Source: a virus. Taken from it: a DNA stretch of 21,941 nt. This document shows positions 6,008 through 13,657 of this stretch, in pieces. The stretch covers positions 1 to 21,941 of the IMG/VR virus record IMGVR_UViG_3300034105_001622; one strand, given 5' to 3'. A model generated the notes under the pieces. The model saw only the letters and a program-made list of their open reading frames with translations, ran no database searches and was not told the DNA's origin. How positions within the stretch are numbered: the stretch's first letter is position 1; every line of letters begins with the position of its first letter. Position numbers and translations under genes: made by a program.

Positions 6008-6762
6008 TCGTCCTTGGTGATTTCGGCTTCGTCCTTCTTGTCCTGCACGGCGTCGGAGACTTTGTCGTAAAGCCACCAGAGCGATAGGCCCGAGGCGATG
6101 GTCGCCGTGCCGATGGCCACATACATGAAGGCAGGCGAGTCGTAGATGAACGGGACTGAGCCCGCCAGCGCAGCGCAGGCTAGGAGGGGAACGCCAAGGC
6201 GAGGACCGAGGAAGGCAGTGGTCAACGCACCGACCGCGAAGAGCCCTGCCCCTAGGAGGGTCCAGATGTTCTTAGAGGCTTCGGACTTCACGGCTTCGAC
6301 CTCCTTAATCAGTTCGACGATGCGTGCGTCCTTCAGCTGCGAGACGCGCAGGGCTTCGGCCTGTTGGGTTTCTAGTTTCTCCCATGCCTTGGTCACGGCG
6401 GTGGCGAGTTGACGACCGAAGGCCATCTGGCGGGCGTAGTCGATGTCCCCTTGGGGCGTGCCAGCCTTAGAGGCCCGGGCTTCGGCGAAGGCAATATCCG
6501 CCAGCGGGGGAGCAGGCAAATACGATTGGGCTAGGCGAGACTCAGCGACGACGACCTTGGGCTTGTCGGCGTTGCGCTCGATTGCCACGAGGGCCGAGGC
6601 TACGCGGTGATCCGTCTTGTCGAGGTCTTTGCCTAGGGTGGCGACGACGTCAGGCTTGGTCGGGCCGGGAGGCTGGACGGGCAGGGCCGGCAGGGCGTCA
6701 CCCTTGCGGAACAGACTGCACCCGGTCAGGGCCAGGACGGCGATGACCAGGAGCAGGCGCAT
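6004..6762 (-). CDS. Membrane-anchored lipoprotein with coiled coil
   Basis: The product is 252 residues. The N-terminus is a lipoprotein signal (MRLLLVIAVLALTGCS) with lipobox LTGC and acylated Cys15. A proline-rich segment (24-37) is followed by a long alanine/charge-rich helical region of about 45-165, including KAWEKLETQQAEALRVSQLK and ELIKEVEAVKSE, that should form a coiled coil. Three hydrophobic segments follow (about 166-186, 190-207, 212-232), then a charged Asp/Glu/Lys tail. A lipoprotein with coiled coil in a lysis cassette suggests a spanin-like role linking the outer and inner membranes, but three C-terminal transmembrane segments are not typical of spanins. It starts 3 bases after the 44-residue gene and overlaps the holin-like gene by 4 bases. 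Confidence 0.7.
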   Translation of the reverse strand: MRLLLVIAVLALTGCSLFRKGDALPALPVQPPGPTKPDVVATLGKDLDKTDHRVASALVAIERNADKPKVVVAESRLAQSYLPAPPLADIAFAEARASKAGTPQGDIDYARQMAFGRQLATAVTKAWEKLETQQAEALRVSQLKDARIVELIKEVEAVKSEASKNIWTLLGAGLFAVGALTTAFLGPRLGVPLLACAALAGSVPFIYDSPAFMYVAIGTATIASGLSLWWLYDKVSDAVQDKKDEAEITKDE

Positions 6763-6765
6763 GGC

Positions 6766-6900
6766 TTATTCGCGACCCTTGAGGGCGTCGAGGGCCTGAC
6801 GGCCTTTCGCTTCGAGCGTGTCGGCCTTGGCCTTGTGCTTGCGCATGACGAGGGCTCCGGCGACGAAGCCGACGATGAGGGCGAGGAGGTGGGTAATCAT
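6766..6900 (-). CDS. 44-residue single-transmembrane protein
   Basis: From the ATG at 6900 the product is 44 residues: a hydrophobic helix MITHLLALIVGFVAGALVMRK followed by a basic/charged helix rich in Lys and Ala. It begins one base after the upstream stop (TAA at 6902-6904) and ends 3 bases before the lipoprotein start, so it fills the gap exactly. The longer frame to 6993 runs through the preceding gene and is proline/serine-rich, which marks it as a shadow. It may be an antiholin, a holin partner or a spanin subunit. Confidence 0.6.
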   Translation of the reverse strand: MITHLLALIVGFVAGALVMRKHKAKADTLEAKGRQALDALKGRE

Positions 6901-6901
6901 G

Positions 6902-7099
6902 TTATTCGTTGGAGATGAGTTCGACGCGGACGAGGGGGCCGAGGTCGGCGGGGGTCTGCGGGGTGGCGAAGGTGACGGCCACGTATGCGCCATTAGACTC
7001 CGCAGGCTCGCCGTTCCACTGAGGGAAAACGACCTTCAGGAAGACGTAGGGATCAGAGAGGGTGACCCCGGACATGGAGACTTTATAGGTGTATTTCAT
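6902..7099 (-). CDS. Small beta-rich hypothetical protein
   Basis: The product is 65 residues and is not recognised. Alternating hydrophobic residues (KYTYKVSMSG, YVFLKVVFPQW, AYVAVTFATP, VRVELISNE) suggest a small beta-sheet domain. No signal peptide, transmembrane helix or catalytic motif is seen. Its ATG overlaps the tail fibre stop by 4 bases (ATGA), so it is translated directly after the fibre. A fibre chaperone or a small tail or head decoration component is possible by position only. Confidence 0.6.
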   Translation of the reverse strand: MKYTYKVSMSGVTLSDPYVFLKVVFPQWNGEPAESNGAYVAVTFATPQTPADLGPLVRVELISNE

Positions 7100-9960
7100 C
7101 GGGACATATAGATGCCAGCACCAGCGATGTGCATGGAGGAAAGAGAGCCAGAAGAGGTAGCCGATTCAATCTGCTCTTCGTAGATGTTATGGCCGGACGT
7201 TCCGCTACCCGTAGGGCCAGCGGTCGTCGAGGCCGCAAGGACGCCGTCAAGATACAGCTGCACGTTGCCAGCGCCATCGGAGTAGATGATGTAATGGACG
7301 GTCGCGTCACTGGCAAGGGTGACCGATGAAGCCACGCTTGTCAGAGTCGTTCCGTTGTGGACGGTCAGGTTGATAAAGGTTCCTGTGCCTCCTACCTTAA
7401 AGAAGCCGATGCCTTTCTGCGTAAGGTTGCCGGTGGCGTTAGCAGATCGTCCGCCAAGGTTTACGCGGGTGACCGTATTTGCGTTGCCGAGGTAGGTCGA
7501 GCGGCCAAGGATAGCCGTTCCGAAGACCCAGATTTTCTTCGACCAGTCGATGATGTTTGAGTTGGACTTGGAAGACATCGACATGAACGCCGAAAAATAA
7601 AAAGCATTCATGAAAGTGGCTCTTCCTGCTACACTTGTCGAGCTGGTGTAAAGTTCACGAGCAGATCCAAATTGAGTAGTGACTGCGCTGCCACTGATGC
7701 TTGTAACAGTAAGGCTGGAAAAGTTACGATAGTTGCTGTTAGCCAGGAACTGCGGGACCAGTGAAGGGTTGAGCGCAAGGGTCGTGCTTGAAGGGTCGAA
7801 GATGACGTTGGTCGTAGCCGCAAACGCCGGAACCGCAGCCGTCACGAACGCCGTAGTCGCCAGCGCCGTGGTGTTATTGCCAGCGGTCTGCGTGACCCCG
7901 ATCGTCCCCGTCGGCAGGGAAGGCGTGCCGGTGAAAGCTTGAGAGTCTACAGCGGCGCGGGTCGTATCGGTCGGATGGACGTGATCCTGACGAGCGTAGC
8001 GGAGGGACGTGCCGACGGCGGCAGTACCGTTGACCAGGGGCGTGGCCGAACCAGCCTGACCGGCGACGAAGGCCGTGGTGGCGATGCTTGCGCTATTATT
8101 GTCAGCGGCAGGGGTGCTTGCTTGGGCTGATCCGTTAATAACGGTCAATGAAGTGGCGCCGCCCGCTCCAATGGTGATGTTAGTAGTGCTGCCAGAAACG
8201 CCGTTCGTTCCGATGTTAATGGCTTTGGTTGCCCCGCTGATGGTCCCACCCGTGCCAAGGTTCAGGCTAGACGCGGCAGTCGTGTTGCCGACAGTGATGG
8301 TCGAAGCACCAAGGACCGGCCCGATAGTCATGTTGGTCGTGCTACCGACGACCCCACCTGTGCCAACGTTGACCGTCTTGGTGGAGGCGCTGATGGTCGC
8401 ACCCGAAGCCACGTTGATCGTGCCGGTCGCCGTCGAGCTGCCGAATGTGCTGGAGGCGTTCGAGAAAGTATTATTTGTGCTGAGAGCTGGGTACTGCTGT
8501 GTGCCTCCGTTGATGCGGGCGAACAGGCCAGCGGTCGTCGTCCAGACGTCACCGTTGACCGGGGTCGTCGGGGCTACGCCGTGGGCGATGTTAAAACCAG
8601 CTCCGTTGGTGGCCTCAGAAGGGATGGTGTTAATCTTCCCGTTCTGGTCGATGGCGACGAAGGTCGTATCCGCAGCCTGGTCATGCAGGGTCAGGATGTT
8701 GCCCGTGCCAGCCTGCTGGATGAAGAGCGCAGGGCCTGTCGTGTTCGACGTGATCGTGACGTTGCCAGTCAGGGCAGGGGAGGCAAGCGGAGCAATCCCC
8801 AGCGTCGCCGCCGTCTTGTTCTTCCACAGGTCGGTCGAGGACTCGTAGGTCAGCAGGTCGTTGTTGGCTTCCGAGGACAGGGCCACGTCGTGCAATTCGT
8901 GCAGCTCGTAGCCGTTCTGGACAGCGACGAGGATAGTCCCGAGGGTCGGGTGCGAACGGATGACGATGCCGACGTAGACGAGGTGCTGGGGGGCGGTGGG
9001 CTTGGTCGTCGTGTAAGCACCGGCCACCGTGGGGGACAGGTACAACTGAGCGCCTTCGGTCAGCGCTGACGTGTCGAGGTTCTCGACTTCGCCGCGGACG
9101 ATGACGTAGCCGAAGGCGTTGTTCGCGATGGCCGTCTTAGTGAAGCCCATTGTCTGGGCCGAGTTCGCGTCGTTGTTAGCCTGGGACAACGTGATCAGGG
9201 GACGGTTGCCCGTGGCTCCGCTGATGTAGACGATGGAGCCCGCAGGGATAGAAGCCCCCGACTGATTGCGGACATAGACCTCGAGGTTCTTCGCGACGGC
9301 CACGCCTGATGCGAGTTCCTGCTGCACGAAGGCGGTGGTCGCCAGGGAGGTGTCGTTATCGCCGAGGGCCGCCGTGGGGGCGGTGGGGTTGCCCGTGAAG
9401 GCGGGGGAGGCGAGCGGGGCGTAAGCCGAGAGGTCAATCGTCAGGTTCCCCGAAGTGACCGACAGGGGCGACGAGACGCTGGAGATGAAGTCGGGGGTGG
9501 TCGTGACCACTTCCCAAGCCGCGTTCTTTCGGGCATACTGCGAGCCGTCCGAGGGGGCGTCGTTGACCACAGCTAGGGAGCCGAGGCCAAGGTTAGTGCG
9601 GGCCGTTGGAGCCGAGGGAAGGTCGGAGAGGTTGTTCGCCTTAACCGCGTAAGCCGACAGGTTAACGGTCGTCCAATCGGTGTTGTAGTTCGTGCCGTCA
9701 ATCTTGGTGAGGAACTGGCCAGCCGTGCCGCCAGTGGGGACTCCTACGCCAGGGGCTCCTGCAGGGCCAGCAGGCCCAGTGGCCCCTGTGGGTCCCGTTG
9801 CGCCGGGACTGCCCGCAGGCCCCGGCACACCCACCGAACCGTCAAGCGTGCCGGCCACGATGCCCGTGACCGTGCCCGAGATGGTGGACTGGTCTGCGGC
9901 GAACGTGCCGGAGATGGTCCCGAACGTCGAAGCCGTCGAGGTGATCGTCGCGTCAGGCAT
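7096..9960 (-). CDS. Mosaic tail fibre with collagen-like, repeat and jelly-roll domains
   Basis: The product is 954 residues, likely the receptor-binding fibre. Residues 44-71 are a run of nine G-x-y triplets (GVPGPAGSPGATGP...), a collagen-like trimerising stem. APLASPAFTGNPTAPTAALG (181-200) starts a repeat unit that ends ATTAFV; ATTAFV occurs at about 207-212, 627-632 and 701-706. Residues about 220-357 (LEVYVRNQSGASIPAG...VQNGYELHELHDV) match a domain common in aquatic phage fibres. Residues about 512-600 carry glycine/threonine beta-repeats, and TSLRYARQDHVHPTDTTRA (651-669) is another known fibre unit. Residues about 780-954 look like a LamG/concanavalin-type sandwich (HYIIYSDGAGNVQLYLDGVL at 889-908). 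It starts 3 bases after the preceding gene. Confidence 0.9.
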   Translation of the reverse strand: MPDATITSTASTFGTISGTFAADQSTISGTVTGIVAGTLDGSVGVPGPAGSPGATGPTGATGPAGPAGAPGVGVPTGGTAGQFLTKIDGTNYNTDWTTVNLSAYAVKANNLSDLPSAPTARTNLGLGSLAVVNDAPSDGSQYARKNAAWEVVTTTPDFISSVSSPLSVTSGNLTIDLSAYAPLASPAFTGNPTAPTAALGDNDTSLATTAFVQQELASGVAVAKNLEVYVRNQSGASIPAGSIVYISGATGNRPLITLSQANNDANSAQTMGFTKTAIANNAFGYVIVRGEVENLDTSALTEGAQLYLSPTVAGAYTTTKPTAPQHLVYVGIVIRSHPTLGTILVAVQNGYELHELHDVALSSEANNDLLTYESSTDLWKNKTAATLGIAPLASPALTGNVTITSNTTGPALFIQQAGTGNILTLHDQAADTTFVAIDQNGKINTIPSEATNGAGFNIAHGVAPTTPVNGDVWTTTAGLFARINGGTQQYPALSTNNTFSNASSTFGSSTATGTINVASGATISASTKTVNVGTGGVVGSTTNMTIGPVLGASTITVGNTTAASSLNLGTGGTISGATKAINIGTNGVSGSTTNITIGAGGATSLTVINGSAQASTPAADNNSASIATTAFVAGQAGSATPLVNGTAAVGTSLRYARQDHVHPTDTTRAAVDSQAFTGTPSLPTGTIGVTQTAGNNTTALATTAFVTAAVPAFAATTNVIFDPSSTTLALNPSLVPQFLANSNYRNFSSLTVTSISGSAVTTQFGSARELYTSSTSVAGRATFMNAFYFSAFMSMSSKSNSNIIDWSKKIWVFGTAILGRSTYLGNANTVTRVNLGGRSANATGNLTQKGIGFFKVGGTGTFINLTVHNGTTLTSVASSVTLASDATVHYIIYSDGAGNVQLYLDGVLAASTTAGPTGSGTSGHNIYEEQIESATSSGSLSSMHIAGAGIYMSR

Positions 9961-9963
9961 GGC

Positions 9964-10278
9964 TTAGACGGTGACGCTGTCGATGACCTGAACGCGGAAA
10001 ACCTCGGTCCGGGAGATGCCACCGCCAGAAAATACGAATTTGATATCCCATCGGCCTAGGCCCAGCGCCCAGTCGGCGGTCGAGCCCGGGTAGGTGCAGG
10101 TAAACGACAGGCCGTCTCCGGCCTTGGTGATCGTCAGCTCGTAGAGGTTGCCGCACTTGTCCTCCACAGTCGAGGTCAGGGTCGTGGCCAGCAGGTTGGC
10201 AGGGCCGGTAGCGCCAGGGGTCCAGACGAAGGTGCAGGCGAACGTGTTGCCCTGCGATAGAGTGACGGTATCGCTCAT
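9964..10278 (-). CDS. Beta-sandwich hypothetical tail protein
   Basis: The product is 104 residues with a repeating beta pattern: TVTLSQGNTFACTFVW, NLLATTLTSTVED, LYELTITKAG, LSFTCTYPGSTADWALG, WDIKFVFSGG and a last strand EVFRVQVIDSVTV. This layout is common in small immunoglobulin- or baseplate-wedge-like proteins encoded next to phage fibres, and a fibre adaptor is a reasonable guess. It has no catalytic motif. The gene lies 41 bases after the preceding stop, and the gap ends in one copy of the start-site motif (10276-10305). It is followed 3 bases later by the fibre gene. Confidence 0.7.
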   Translation of the reverse strand: MSDTVTLSQGNTFACTFVWTPGATGPANLLATTLTSTVEDKCGNLYELTITKAGDGLSFTCTYPGSTADWALGLGRWDIKFVFSGGGISRTEVFRVQVIDSVTV

Positions 10279-10305
10279 CTTACTTATTGTGCAAATGGTA
10301 GGGTT
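10276..10305 (-). promoter_or_regulatory. Start-site motif, copy D
   Basis: On the minus strand the sequence reads AACCCTACC, five bases ATTTG, CACAATAAGTA, AG and then the ATG of the gene starting at 10278. It differs from copies A-C by one base in the first box and two positions in the second, but keeps the 5-base spacer. It is a divergent copy. Confidence 0.55.
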
Positions 10306-10319
10306 TACCCCGGGCAGGG

Positions 10320-10730
10320 TCAGGTGATGGGGTAGAACAGGCCGATGTCCACGATTGTCGAACTTGTAGGGGTCGAGATGGTCTGATAGTCCGGGGGAAC
10401 GAATGCGTCCGCGTCTATGGTATATAGTTCGGAGGACTCGTTCAGGACGTCCTGCCCGATTAGTTCGGGCTCATACTTTTCATCGAAGTTTGACGCCTGA
10501 AGGTAGAAATCAGTGTCGTCGATGCGGATGGTCAGATCGGCGATAAAGAACGCATCGGTCAACCCTCGCTTCAATAAGCCTTTGCCTTCGATGCTCTTGA
10601 AGGCGACTCCGGTGTCTGGATAGATTTCGTTACTATCACCCCTAAGAGGAGGCGCGTTCTGAATGACGGCGCCCCGGAGCTTGGCCCAAGTATTGATGCC
10701 TACTCCGCTGTCTCCGATGACGAAGGCCAT
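10320..10730 (-). CDS. Hypothetical tail-region protein
   Basis: The product is 136 residues, unrecognised. Segments such as TDAFFIADLTIRIDDTDFYLQASNFD and a Thr/Ser-rich end (STPTSSTIVDIGLFYPIT) suggest a beta-rich structural protein. No signal, membrane helix or enzyme motif is visible. The ATG shares one base with the upstream stop (TGATG at 10728-10732), so it is coupled to the 198-residue gene before it. Position between tape-measure-like gene and fibre suggests a tail tip or baseplate component. Confidence 0.6.
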   Translation of the reverse strand: MAFVIGDSGVGINTWAKLRGAVIQNAPPLRGDSNEIYPDTGVAFKSIEGKGLLKRGLTDAFFIADLTIRIDDTDFYLQASNFDEKYEPELIGQDVLNESSELYTIDADAFVPPDYQTISTPTSSTIVDIGLFYPIT

Positions 10731-11326
10731 CAGATGCGGGCGTAGTAGTACTGCGCCGTCTGGCTGCCGAGCTTGATGCGGTCACCCCAGAGCGAGCCGG
10801 TGACGTACTGGTCGACCGAGTAGACTCCGCTGCCAAGCGCGTTGACCTTAGCCAGGAGGACATAGCCGTAGGTGTCAGTGTCGGCAGGCAGGGCGCCGCC
10901 TGTATTAAACACCGTCGGATACGGGTCGTCTGGATCGTAAGGAGTAATCGGAGCCGGGGCCGGGAAGTTATTAGTCGAAGGGTCTGGGCCTGCTCGCAGA
11001 TATACAAAGCAGGAGGATGTAGACGCAAAGTCGAGCCTCAGTATGTATCCGGCGCTTAGGTCGTCCAAGTACTCAAAGACCTCCTCCGCTTCGTTGTATA
11101 CCTGTGGCATCAGGTTGTTCACAGTGCCAGGGCAAATCTTGTAATTGACCACGGTCGTCTCACCCACCGTGCTCTCGGTGATGCCATGAACCTTAAATGG
11201 CGCACATGGCTCTACGGGCTCTTCCGCCGGGTAAATTGCCCAAGGCGCCCAGGGCTTTTCGATGTTAAGGTTGGACCCTTGGCTTGACGCGCTGAACGTA
11301 TAACCGACTCCTGGCTGGATGCTCAT
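10730..11326 (-). CDS. Hypothetical tail-region protein, acidic
   Basis: The product is 198 residues and is not recognised. It has a Pro-rich acidic stretch (PWAIYPAEEPVEPCAPF), a second one (FPAPAPITPYDPDDPYP) and a tyrosine-rich end QTAQYYYARI. These features and the surrounding order fit a tail tip or baseplate protein with exposed loops. Four cysteines are present with no clear metal-site spacing. It starts 6 bases after the upstream stop. The sequence AAGGG just ahead of the start (AAGGGCACATG) is one of the few SD-like matches in the window. Confidence 0.6.
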   Translation of the reverse strand: MSIQPGVGYTFSASSQGSNLNIEKPWAPWAIYPAEEPVEPCAPFKVHGITESTVGETTVVNYKICPGTVNNLMPQVYNEAEEVFEYLDDLSAGYILRLDFASTSSCFVYLRAGPDPSTNNFPAPAPITPYDPDDPYPTVFNTGGALPADTDTYGYVLLAKVNALGSGVYSVDQYVTGSLWGDRIKLGSQTAQYYYARI

Positions 11327-11332
11327 GTGCCC

Positions 11333-12211
11333 TTAGATGTTTGCGTAGACGTTGGGAGGCCAGCCGTCCTTGGAGTAACGGATTTCGTACATGACCTTGT
11401 AGAGTAATCCGTATTCCTCGACGTTGATTTGAGACAGCAGGTTGCGCTTACCGAAGTCACCAGAGCCAGTCGGAGCCCACGATGGAAGAAGCTGGAAGAC
11501 GCCCCAAGAGTTAGTGGCCGTGGCGCTCGCAAGCAGACCGTAAAGAGCCTGCACGTCAGATATTGAAGTCGTATACATGACGCCAGAGTAGGTCGTCGTG
11601 CGGGCGAGATACTGGGTCTTTCCGTAGAGTTCAGGGACGGACGGATCGACGAAGCCGATGAAGCGACCGCCTTGTCCGGTCTCGAAGCACGCGCCGTTGT
11701 AGCCCTCAGAGGACGGGACTGCTACAGGCTTGCCAAAGGTAGGACCAGGGGCGGCACTGATGACCGTCACAGGAGGCCCGAGGGTCGAGTCGTCGTATGC
11801 GCCGCCGAAGTCGGAAGGCAGGCCAGCGAGAGGACCACCAGTGAAACCTCCAGAAGACTCAAAAAAGTTGGGGTGGCTGGTGATGTTCTCGGCGGTCAGG
11901 CCGTTGGCCGAAGAACAGTTTGCCCGGGTACGGACGCCACTGTTTACAGTCGGGTCGATGCCGACGTAGTCAACCTTCAGGGTAGCAACCCCGAGGTTGT
12001 CCCAAGAGATGCTGCCCTTGTGAGACTTGCAGTAAGTGTAACCACCAGCAGGAAACGCGGTGCCACGCACGAACGGCGCAAACGCCCCGGTGTTTTGGTC
12101 GGACTTGAAAGTCGCGTTGATGACGATCAGGCCGAAGCCGTCCGAGGTGGTAGTCCATCCAGGCTGAAGGATGTCAGCGGTTAGTGCGTTGCCTTTTTCG
12201 ATGCGTGCCAT
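11333..12211 (-). CDS. Hypothetical tail structural protein
   Basis: The product is 292 residues, unrecognised. It is Gly/Ser/Thr/Ala-rich with evenly spaced aromatic residues, typical of beta-rich virion proteins. Examples are GFGLIVINATFKSDQNTGAF near the start and QYLARTTTYSGVMYTTSISD at about 205-225. It ends with YGLLYKVMYEIRYSKDGWPP. No helical membrane or catalytic motifs are seen. It follows the tape-measure-like gene after 9 bases, where siphophages usually encode distal tail and hub proteins, so a distal tail component is likely by position. The leader (ATTTACCGAC before ATG) has no SD. Confidence 0.65.
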   Translation of the reverse strand: MARIEKGNALTADILQPGWTTTSDGFGLIVINATFKSDQNTGAFAPFVRGTAFPAGGYTYCKSHKGSISWDNLGVATLKVDYVGIDPTVNSGVRTRANCSSANGLTAENITSHPNFFESSGGFTGGPLAGLPSDFGGAYDDSTLGPPVTVISAAPGPTFGKPVAVPSSEGYNGACFETGQGGRFIGFVDPSVPELYGKTQYLARTTTYSGVMYTTSISDVQALYGLLASATATNSWGVFQLLPSWAPTGSGDFGKRNLLSQINVEEYGLLYKVMYEIRYSKDGWPPNVYANI

Positions 12212-12220
12212 GTCGGTAAA

Positions 12221-13117
12221 TTACATCTGGCTTCCGTAGCCGTCAATCTGCGGGTTGGCTGTAGCCTGCTTGGTGAAGTCGGGCGGGGTGTAACTGCCAC
12301 CCATTGCGATCTGCTGGAGCAGGGCTGTGTGCTTGCGCTGCTCGTCGAGCTGAGCGGTGACGGCGGCAAGGACCGGGTTGGCTCCCACGCCGACGACATT
12401 GGAGAATCCTTCGGCGCCTGCCATGGCTCCCTTGCCCTGGACATCGAGCGCCTTCTGGGCGTCAGACTTGGTTTCGGCTGCTTGCTTTGCGGCGGCCGCT
12501 TCGGCGGCGGCCTTCTGCTTGGCAATCATCTCAGGCTCAACGGCGACGCGAGCAGCCGAACGGCTTTCGAGGACTCTCTGCATCTCTTCGTCCTTAGAGT
12601 AGTCGTTGACGCCAAAGAACATTGCACCGGCTTTTAGATTTCGACGGAGATAGTCCAAAGGACCTGTAGACTCTTTCAGGTACTGGACCATGGCCGCATC
12701 AGCCTCACCACCAAATCCTGCAAAACCTCCCTCTTTGCCCTGCTCCTCGGCTAGAGCCTGTGCCGCCAGCTTGGCGTTCTGGCGATCTAGTGCGTCCTGA
12801 CGACGGCGTGCCGCTTCTTGGGCGGAGCCGACCGTGCCCTCGCGCATATACTTGTTGCCGCCACCTTCGGCCACGGCCTTGGCGTCCTGCACGGCTTGCC
12901 GGTTCTTCTCGATGGCCGCAGAGATGGAACTCATGGCCGCGTTGAGCAGGACCATCGGGGCCGCGAAGGAAAGGAACAGGTCCTTGCCGAAGTTCTTGAA
13001 GCGGTTCTCGATGCCCTCCATGTTCTTCTCGAGGGTGCTGATGGACTTCTTGACCTTCTCGGTCACCTGCTCGGCATTGGTATCGCCGTTGATGCTGAAC
13101 TTGATGATGTTGCTCAT
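12221..13117 (-). CDS. Short tape-measure-like tail protein
   Basis: The product is 298 residues. Residues about 15-47 form a coiled coil (EQVTEKVKKSISTLEKNMEGIE), followed by a hydrophobic helix (LFLSFAAPMVLLNAAMSSISAAI, about 47-69), a long Ala/Gln/Lys/Glu-rich helical stretch with repeated ARRRQDALDRQNAKLAAQALAEE and a second Ala-rich coiled coil at about 195-235. This composition and the place between the tail-assembly candidate and the distal tail genes are those of a tape measure protein, though far shorter than the usual 600-1500 residues. It overlaps the preceding gene by 4 bases (ATGA). A minor tail or injection protein is the alternative. Confidence 0.6.
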   Translation of the reverse strand: MSNIIKFSINGDTNAEQVTEKVKKSISTLEKNMEGIENRFKNFGKDLFLSFAAPMVLLNAAMSSISAAIEKNRQAVQDAKAVAEGGGNKYMREGTVGSAQEAARRRQDALDRQNAKLAAQALAEEQGKEGGFAGFGGEADAAMVQYLKESTGPLDYLRRNLKAGAMFFGVNDYSKDEEMQRVLESRSAARVAVEPEMIAKQKAAAEAAAAKQAAETKSDAQKALDVQGKGAMAGAEGFSNVVGVGANPVLAAVTAQLDEQRKHTALLQQIAMGGSYTPPDFTKQATANPQIDGYGSQM

Positions 13118-13653
13118 GCTTCGGTCTTTTCGAGTGAGTCGATTAGTTCCTCATCCTCAGATGTGAGGACCTTGAGTTCGGCGCCCTTGCTGATCGCAAA
13201 GGTGGAATTAAGCCAGATGGCTTGGCACTCAGGCATCGTCCATGCGCGCTCCTCCGGGATGCCGTTGGAGATAAGCGACGCGACCACCGTCAAGACCCAC
13301 GGGGTTCCGCTGGTCTCGGAAGCCTTGGCTTTCTTCTCCCAGAACTTAGGCCACGCCTCAATCAGGACGAACTTGGAAAAGCGGTCAATCTGCTCGACGA
13401 AGTAATCCTCGTTTGAGGACATCTTCCCGAGATACCAGGAGTCCTTCAGCGTCAGCTTGTCGAGGCGTTCGCCGGAGCAAATCTTCACGGCCACCAGCAG
13501 ATCAAGCGGACGGATGGGAGCACCCGAACGGAGCAGGGGGCTTTCGGCTGCTTCCAGCTGCACGCGGTGAAGCAGGCAGAACGGGGAAACAAAACGGCCC
13601 AGGAGTTTGGTCAGCCCTGGGTCCGTGAAAGCGGATGTGAACCGCTTATCCAT
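13114..13653 (-). CDS. Putative tail assembly chaperone
   Basis: The product is 179 residues. It is a soluble, mostly helical protein with no transmembrane segment: PIRPLDLLVAVKICSGERLDKLTLKD, YFVEQIDRFSKFVLIEAWPKFWEKK, then ERAWTMPECQAIWLNSTFAISKGAELKVLTSEDEELID near the end. Position between the tail tube and the tape-measure-like gene is where siphophages encode the tail chaperone. The pattern W-x-x-P-x-C-x-A-x-W-L resembles that group only faintly. The frame ends in CTC GAA AAG ACC GAA GCA TGA, overlapping the next gene, and I find no convincing slippery heptamer for the usual frameshift product. The start lies 4 bases after the tail tube stop. Confidence 0.5.
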   Translation of the reverse strand: MDKRFTSAFTDPGLTKLLGRFVSPFCLLHRVQLEAAESPLLRSGAPIRPLDLLVAVKICSGERLDKLTLKDSWYLGKMSSNEDYFVEQIDRFSKFVLIEAWPKFWEKKAKASETSGTPWVLTVVASLISNGIPEERAWTMPECQAIWLNSTFAISKGAELKVLTSEDEELIDSLEKTEA

Positions 13654-13657
13654 GCGG

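Noticed and set aside
8075-8848. 257-codon hydrophobic plus-strand frame opposite the tail fibre
   Set aside because: The apparent hydrophobicity is the complement of Ala/Thr/Gly/Ser codons in the fibre repeats; no start context or operon position supports it.
13090-13140. Programmed frameshift joining the chaperone candidate to a longer product
   Set aside because: The only candidate slippery site, CGAAAAG near the end, does not follow the X-XXY-YYZ pattern, and no gene continues in the shifted frame with family features.
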